A DNA stretch of 64,000 nucleotides from Planococcus circulans (GTDB taxonomy: Bacteria > Bacillota > Bacilli > Bacillales_A > Planococcaceae): contig NZ_JAIQCL010000007.1 of assembly GCF_020023385.1 (NCBI RefSeq), forward strand, positions 124,001 through 188,000, read 5' to 3'. The position numbers and the translations under genes were made by a program. Below are positions 60,987 to 64,000 of this stretch, piece after piece (position 1 is the first letter of the stretch; every line of letters begins with the position of its first letter). The notes under the pieces were generated by a model. It made no database searches, had not been told where the DNA came from, and was given only the letters and a program-made list of their open reading frames with translations.

Positions 60987-61032
60987 TTTTTAAGGTGGAT
61001 TTGATTTAGATTGAAAAGGAGTTTGATTATAG

Positions 61033-61866
61033 ATGGCAGGATTTTGGTATACAGAAAAACAGACAGAGAATTTCGGGATTACAATGAAAATCAACAAGAC
61101 GCTTCATACGGAGCAAACGGAATTTCAATACCTTGAAATGGCGGAAACAGCAGAATGGGGCAATATGCTGTTCTTGGATGGCATGGTCATGACCTCTGAA
61201 AAGGACGAATTCGTCTACCATGAAATGGTGGCACACGTGCCATTGTTCACGCATCCGAACCCGGAAAATGTATTGGTTGTCGGTGGCGGTGATGGCGGTG
61301 TCATCCGCGAGATCCTGAAGCATCCGTCTGTCAAGAAAGCGACGCTCGTGGACATTGACGGAAAAGTGATCGAGTACTCGAAAAAATTCCTGCCAAGCAT
61401 TGCATCAGGTTTGGAAGATTCACGCGTGGAAGTGATTGTCGGCGACGGTTTCATGCACATCGCGGAATCTGAAAACGAATTCGATGTCATCATGGTGGAT
61501 TCAACCGAACCGGTCGGACCGGCAGTGAACCTGTTCTCGAAAGGCTTCTATGCAGGCATTTCGAAAGCCTTGAAAGAAGACGGCATCTTTGTGGCGCAAT
61601 CCGACAACCCTTGGTTCAAAGCGGATCTGATCAAGCAGGTACAGAGCGATGTGAAGGAAATCTTCCCGATCACCAAGCTGTATTTGGCGAACATCCCGAC
61701 TTACCCAAGCGGTCTGTGGGCATTCACAATCGGTTCGAAGAAATACAACCCGCTGGAAGTTCCGGCTGAGCGTTTCCATGAAATCGATACAAAATACTAT
61801 ACGCCTGAGCTGCATAACGCCGCTTTCGTGTTGCCTAAATTCGTGAAAGATCTGACAGGAGAGTAA
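61033..61866 (+). CDS. speE: Spermidine synthase
   Basis: A 277-residue aminopropyltransferase that makes spermidine from putrescine and decarboxylated SAM. Motifs: [26 protein letters not shown] (about 16-41), [41 protein letters not shown] (about 50-90) with the dcSAM-binding [17 protein letters not shown], and the catalytic Asp region [12 protein letters not shown] (about 155-166). SD AAAAGGAG precedes ATG 61033 by about ten bases. speB starts three bases after the stop, so they form one operon. Confidence 0.97.
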   Translation: MAGFWYTEKQTENFGITMKINKTLHTEQTEFQYLEMAETAEWGNMLFLDGMVMTSEKDEFVYHEMVAHVPLFTHPNPENVLVVGGGDGGVIREILKHPSVKKATLVDIDGKVIEYSKKFLPSIASGLEDSRVEVIVGDGFMHIAESENEFDVIMVDSTEPVGPAVNLFSKGFYAGISKALKEDGIFVAQSDNPWFKADLIKQVQSDVKEIFPITKLYLANIPTYPSGLWAFTIGSKKYNPLEVPAERFHEIDTKYYTPELHNAAFVLPKFVKDLTGE

Positions 61867-61869
61867 ACG

Positions 61870-62742
61870 ATGAGATTTGACGAAACCTATTCAGGAAAAA
61901 TATTCATCAAAAGCCATCCGAATTACGAAGAGTCAAAAGCCGTCCTTTACGGCATGCCGATGGACTGGACAGTCAGCTACCGTCCGGGATCCCGTTTCGG
62001 CCCCAACAAAATCCGGGAAGTGTCAATCGGACTGGAAGAATACAGCCCGTATCTCGACCGTGAACTCGGGGACGTGAAGTTTTTCGATGCAGGCGATATT
62101 CCCTTGCCGTTCGGCAATCCGGAAAAAAGTCTGATTGAAATCGAAACTTACGTGCACACGCTTTTAGCTGATGATAAAATCCCAATGGGCATGGGCGGCG
62201 AACATTTAGTGTCATTGCCGGTCATGAAAGCGGTCGCCAGCAAATACGACGACTTGGCGATCATCCATTTTGATGCACACACCGACCTTCGTGAAAACTA
62301 CGAAGGCGAAGAATATTCACATTCGACGCCGATCCGTAAAATCGCGGACCATATCGGACCGAAGAACGTCTATTCATTCGGCATCCGTTCGGGCATGAAA
62401 GAAGAATTCGAATGGGCCAAAGAGCAAGGCATGCACATTTCGAAATTTGAAGTGCTGGAGCCGTTGAAAGAAGTATTGCCGACCCTCGAAGGGCGCAACG
62501 TCTACGTGACGATCGATATGGACGTGTTGGATCCGGCACACGCACCGGGAACAGGCACTGTCGACGCAGGCGGCATCACGTCGCGCGAATTGCTGGCTTC
62601 CATACATGCCATCGCAGCGTCAGGCGTCAACGTCGTCGGCTTCGACTTAGTAGAACTTGCACCTGTCTACGACCATTCCGACCAAACCGCAAACACAGCA
62701 AGCAAGCTGATGCGTGAGATGATTTTGGGTTGGGTAAAGTAG
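61870..62742 (+). CDS. speB: Agmatinase
   Basis: A 290-residue ureohydrolase that converts agmatine to putrescine and urea, feeding SpeE. Manganese-binding motifs: GGEHLVSLP (about 108-116), IIHFDAHTDLRENYEGEEYSHSTP (about 132-155) and TIDMDVLDPAHAPGTGTVDAGG (about 215-236), the SFDxDxxDPxxxPGTGTP-type signature. SD GACAGGAGAG at the speE end precedes ATG 61870. An inverted structured repeat begins two bases after the stop. Confidence 0.96.
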   Translation: MRFDETYSGKIFIKSHPNYEESKAVLYGMPMDWTVSYRPGSRFGPNKIREVSIGLEEYSPYLDRELGDVKFFDAGDIPLPFGNPEKSLIEIETYVHTLLADDKIPMGMGGEHLVSLPVMKAVASKYDDLAIIHFDAHTDLRENYEGEEYSHSTPIRKIADHIGPKNVYSFGIRSGMKEEFEWAKEQGMHISKFEVLEPLKEVLPTLEGRNVYVTIDMDVLDPAHAPGTGTVDAGGITSRELLASIHAIAASGVNVVGFDLVELAPVYDHSDQTANTASKLMREMILGWVK

Positions 62743-62743
62743 A

Positions 62744-62861
62744 GAAAAGCGGAAACGGCCGTTCAGCTCCGACAGGCATAAGATGATCTGACGAAGCGGC
62801 GTCCTTTGCCGCATAGTCAGAGTGGCTTATGACCCGAGGAGTTGGCCGTTGGAGTCTGGAC
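62744..62861 (-). repeat. Structured intergenic repeat, copy R5 (inverted)
   Basis: Reverse complement of the R2/R4 type: GAAAAGCGGAAACGGCCGTTCAGCTCC at the left, CATAAG..CTTATG in the interior, GGCCGTTGGAGTCTGGAC at the right. It begins immediately downstream of speB. Confidence 0.82.
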
Positions 62862-62867
62862 AACAAA

Positions 62868-62918
62868 GAAAAGCGAAGGCAGCCGTCTAGCCGTGACAAG
62901 CGCAAGCGAACATCTGGA
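62868..62918 (-). repeat. Truncated structured repeat, copy R6 (R3-type end)
   Basis: GAAAAGCGAAGGCAGCC..GTGACAAGCGC resembles the R3 right half (AGCGCTTGTCGGGG..GGCTGCTTCCG) read inverted, then jumps to CATCTGGA. It is probably an internally deleted copy. Confidence 0.6.
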
Positions 62919-62936
62919 TTTGAATGACAAAAAACC

Positions 62937-62969
62937 AAGCCGGTCTGGAATTTCCCAGATCGGCTTTTT
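62937..62969 (+). terminator. Terminator after speE-speB and repeats
   Basis: AAGCCGGTCTGG and CCAGATCGGCTT arms, five T. Confidence 0.8.
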
Positions 62970-63112
62970 CAATTTCATGTTAAAGTACAGAAACCGTAAA
63001 TCAGAAGGAATGCTGAGAGAACCACAAAACCGGTCGAAGCCCTCCAAAATAGAATCTTTGATTTAAAACCGTTAAGATAATAGAGACTAATTATCTGGAA
63101 GAGGTGCTGACA

Positions 63113-63610
63113 ATGGAACTGTATAAATGGACGGGCCATCGCGATCAGGCGGTGACGTTGATGGCGAACTTGGCAAATGCACGGCTGATTTACTTGGTGA
63201 ACGGCGACGAAGCGGTTCTGCTTTATGAAACAGAAGGCGGCCCAGGATTGCAGGGGGCAGAAGCTTATGGAGTATTGAATGCCGTGGGAGATATCAACGA
63301 CGGTTACTACGCCGTATTCAATAATATTCCGGTGACGGAGGAAGGCCGTGAGCTGTTTGAATCACGCTTCCAAAATCGGGCAGGGATGGTTGAAAAGGAA
63401 CCCGGCTTTGCAGCAATTCGCGTATTGCGTCCGCTGAATTCGGATACCTATGCGATTCTGACGATTTGGAAAGACGAGCAATCATTCAAAGACTGGCAGG
63501 AATCACAGGCATACGGCCATGCACATGCAAAACGTGGCACGGCGGAAGGCATCGACAAACGCCCGAATATTTTCCCGCGCCCTTCTTTTGTGACGACTTA
63601 TACGAGATGA
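63113..63610 (+). CDS. hmoB: Haem-degrading monooxygenase HmoB-like
   Basis: A 165-residue protein with an N-terminal beta-rich part (about 1-65) and a C-terminal ABM (antibiotic-biosynthesis-monooxygenase) domain (about 67-150): NIPVTEEGRELFESRFQNRAGMVEKEPGFAAIRVLRP and ILTIWKDEQSFKDWQESQAYGHAH. Length and layout match B. subtilis HmoB, which opens haem with release of iron. The haem His lies in AYGHAHAKRG (about residue 136-140). ATG 63113 has GAGGTG six bases upstream; GTG 63104 was rejected as part of the SD. Iron control by Fur is expected, but no clear box is seen. Confidence 0.87.
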   Translation: MELYKWTGHRDQAVTLMANLANARLIYLVNGDEAVLLYETEGGPGLQGAEAYGVLNAVGDINDGYYAVFNNIPVTEEGRELFESRFQNRAGMVEKEPGFAAIRVLRPLNSDTYAILTIWKDEQSFKDWQESQAYGHAHAKRGTAEGIDKRPNIFPRPSFVTTYTR

Positions 63611-63638
63611 ACAGATGCGCACTGCAATGAACAGGATC

Positions 63639-63683
63639 AAAGACCACGTAGCTTTGGCTGAGGCCAAAATATGTGGTCTTTTG
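63639..63683 (+). terminator. Terminator of hmoB
   Basis: AAGACCAC/GTGGTCTT outer arms and TTTGGC/GCCAAA inner arms, with T tract. Confidence 0.88.
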
Positions 63684-63712
63684 TCTAATCTGCAGTTCCT
63701 GCCAATCCTTCA

Positions 63713-63742
63713 TTGAAAAAAACAGTCGAGTCGAGCTATAAT
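63713..63742 (+). promoter_or_regulatory. Promoter of ywiB
   Basis: -35 TTGAAA (63713-63718), 18-base spacer, -10 TATAAT (63737-63742). Confidence 0.7.
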
Positions 63743-63777
63743 ATAAAGGTTATCAAAGGACGGGGAGGCGGAGAGCC

Positions 63778-64000
63778 ATGCAAAAGACAGTGACGATCAA
63801 ACTGACGACGACGATCCGCCAGCCGGATATGGACGAGCAAGTGATGACGTTGGAATCCCAAGGAACCTTGACGGAGAAAAACGAGCTGCGCTATCTGCAA
63901 TATGCGGAGCAGCAGGACGAACTTGAAATCCGGACGACGGTCAAAATTCAAGACGATGAAGCGGTGATCATGAGAAGCGGCGGCCTGCAGATGCGGCTAC
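63778..64000 (+). CDS. ywiB: YwiB-like DUF1934 protein (3' end outside window)
   Basis: The first 74 codons of a calycin-like DUF1934 protein: MQKTVTIKLTTTIRQPDMDE, then GTLTEKNELRYLQYAEQQDE and VKIQDDEAVIMRSGG. The frame is open to the right edge. ATG 63778 follows GGGGAGG (63762-63768) at nine bases. In B. subtilis ywiB precedes argS and the role is unknown. Position after speB matches the Bacillus order, which supports the call. Confidence 0.82.
   Translation, partial: MQKTVTIKLTTTIRQPDMDEQVMTLESQGTLTEKNELRYLQYAEQQDELEIRTTVKIQDDEAVIMRSGGLQMRL

Noticed and set aside
62868-62930. Short gene after speB
   Set aside because: The sequence is explained by a truncated copy of the structured repeat followed by a terminator.

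Overview
The window reads as a chromosomal segment of a low-to-mid GC Firmicute. Strong Shine-Dalgarno sites of the AAGGAGG type, frequent TTG/GTG starts, compact operons and Rho-independent terminators point to Bacillales. Gene content (bacillithiol BshB2/YojF, coproheme-pathway HemQ, octanoyltransferase LipL, YwfO/YwgA/YwhB/YwhD, YwdI/YwdK, YwiB) matches the Bacillus subtilis ywd-ywf-ywh-ywi neighbourhood. The intergenic repeats suggest a Planococcaceae member such as Planococcus; that genus call is inference. No rRNA, tRNA, phage, CRISPR or intact transposase gene was recognised.

Layout. 0-5.8 kb: a truncated AlaX-type editing protein, a secreted beta-propeller protein, a zinc alcohol dehydrogenase and a split threonine/serine exporter. 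5.8-6.2 kb: three tandem ~120 bp structured repeats. 6.2-16.2 kb: a PAS-GGDEF-EAL protein, a CopC/CopD pair, an EamA transporter, a hairpin-flanked 441 bp element, a heterodimeric ABC exporter and a double-GNAT protein. 16.2-24.1 kb: a YusW-like lipoprotein, tryptophan 2,3-dioxygenase with a glycerophosphodiesterase, a DUF2804 protein, a PlsY-like/DegV pair, an M20 dipeptidase and a CNNM-type membrane protein. A second copy of the mobile element (450 bp) sits inside the terminator of that last gene. 24.8-31.4 kb: an ECF sigma factor, a PLD-family protein, an ABC-F protein, a cation/proton antiporter and a flavin reductase. 31.6-36.2 kb: a NERD-domain gene bracketed by 21-bp phased arrays, then topB, a YbaK deacylase and a YczE-like protein. 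36.4-39.7 kb: the yrrT-luxS-mccA-mccB operon for SAH/homocysteine recycling to cysteine. 39.9-51.0 kb: an M6-like protease, kbl, an amidohydrolase/epimerase divergent pair, a TcyABC-like cystine importer, SDR-type threonine dehydrogenase and a YjiH-like protein. 51.2-64 kb: bshB2-yojF, pdxK, a DUF4230 gene-ung-ywdI-ywdK cluster, hemQ, lipL-ywfO-ywgA, ywhB/ywhD, speE-speB, hmoB and the start of ywiB.

Functional themes. Sulfur amino acids: the luxS-mccAB operon turns SAH-derived homocysteine into cysteine, TcyABC probably imports cystine, and BshB2/YojF belong to bacillithiol, the cysteine-derived thiol. Threonine: an exporter pair, plus Kbl and an SDR-type Tdh that together form the threonine-to-glycine route but lie about 6.5 kb apart.

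The most unusual content is non-coding. (1) Arrays of a ~9-11 bp core repeat at exactly 21 bp, two DNA helical turns, with non-conserved linkers. They occur at four intergenic sites; two of the core families share GGAnnGTAT, and one array has become the C-terminal coding sequence of an enzyme. (2) A 441-450 bp non-coding element is present twice, with matching ends. Each copy is flanked by a direct duplication of a complete hairpin palindrome that differs between the loci, so the element appears to target and duplicate hairpins. An internal long stem shows a compensatory base-pair change between the copies. (3) A ~120 bp structured repeat family sits at gene 3' ends.
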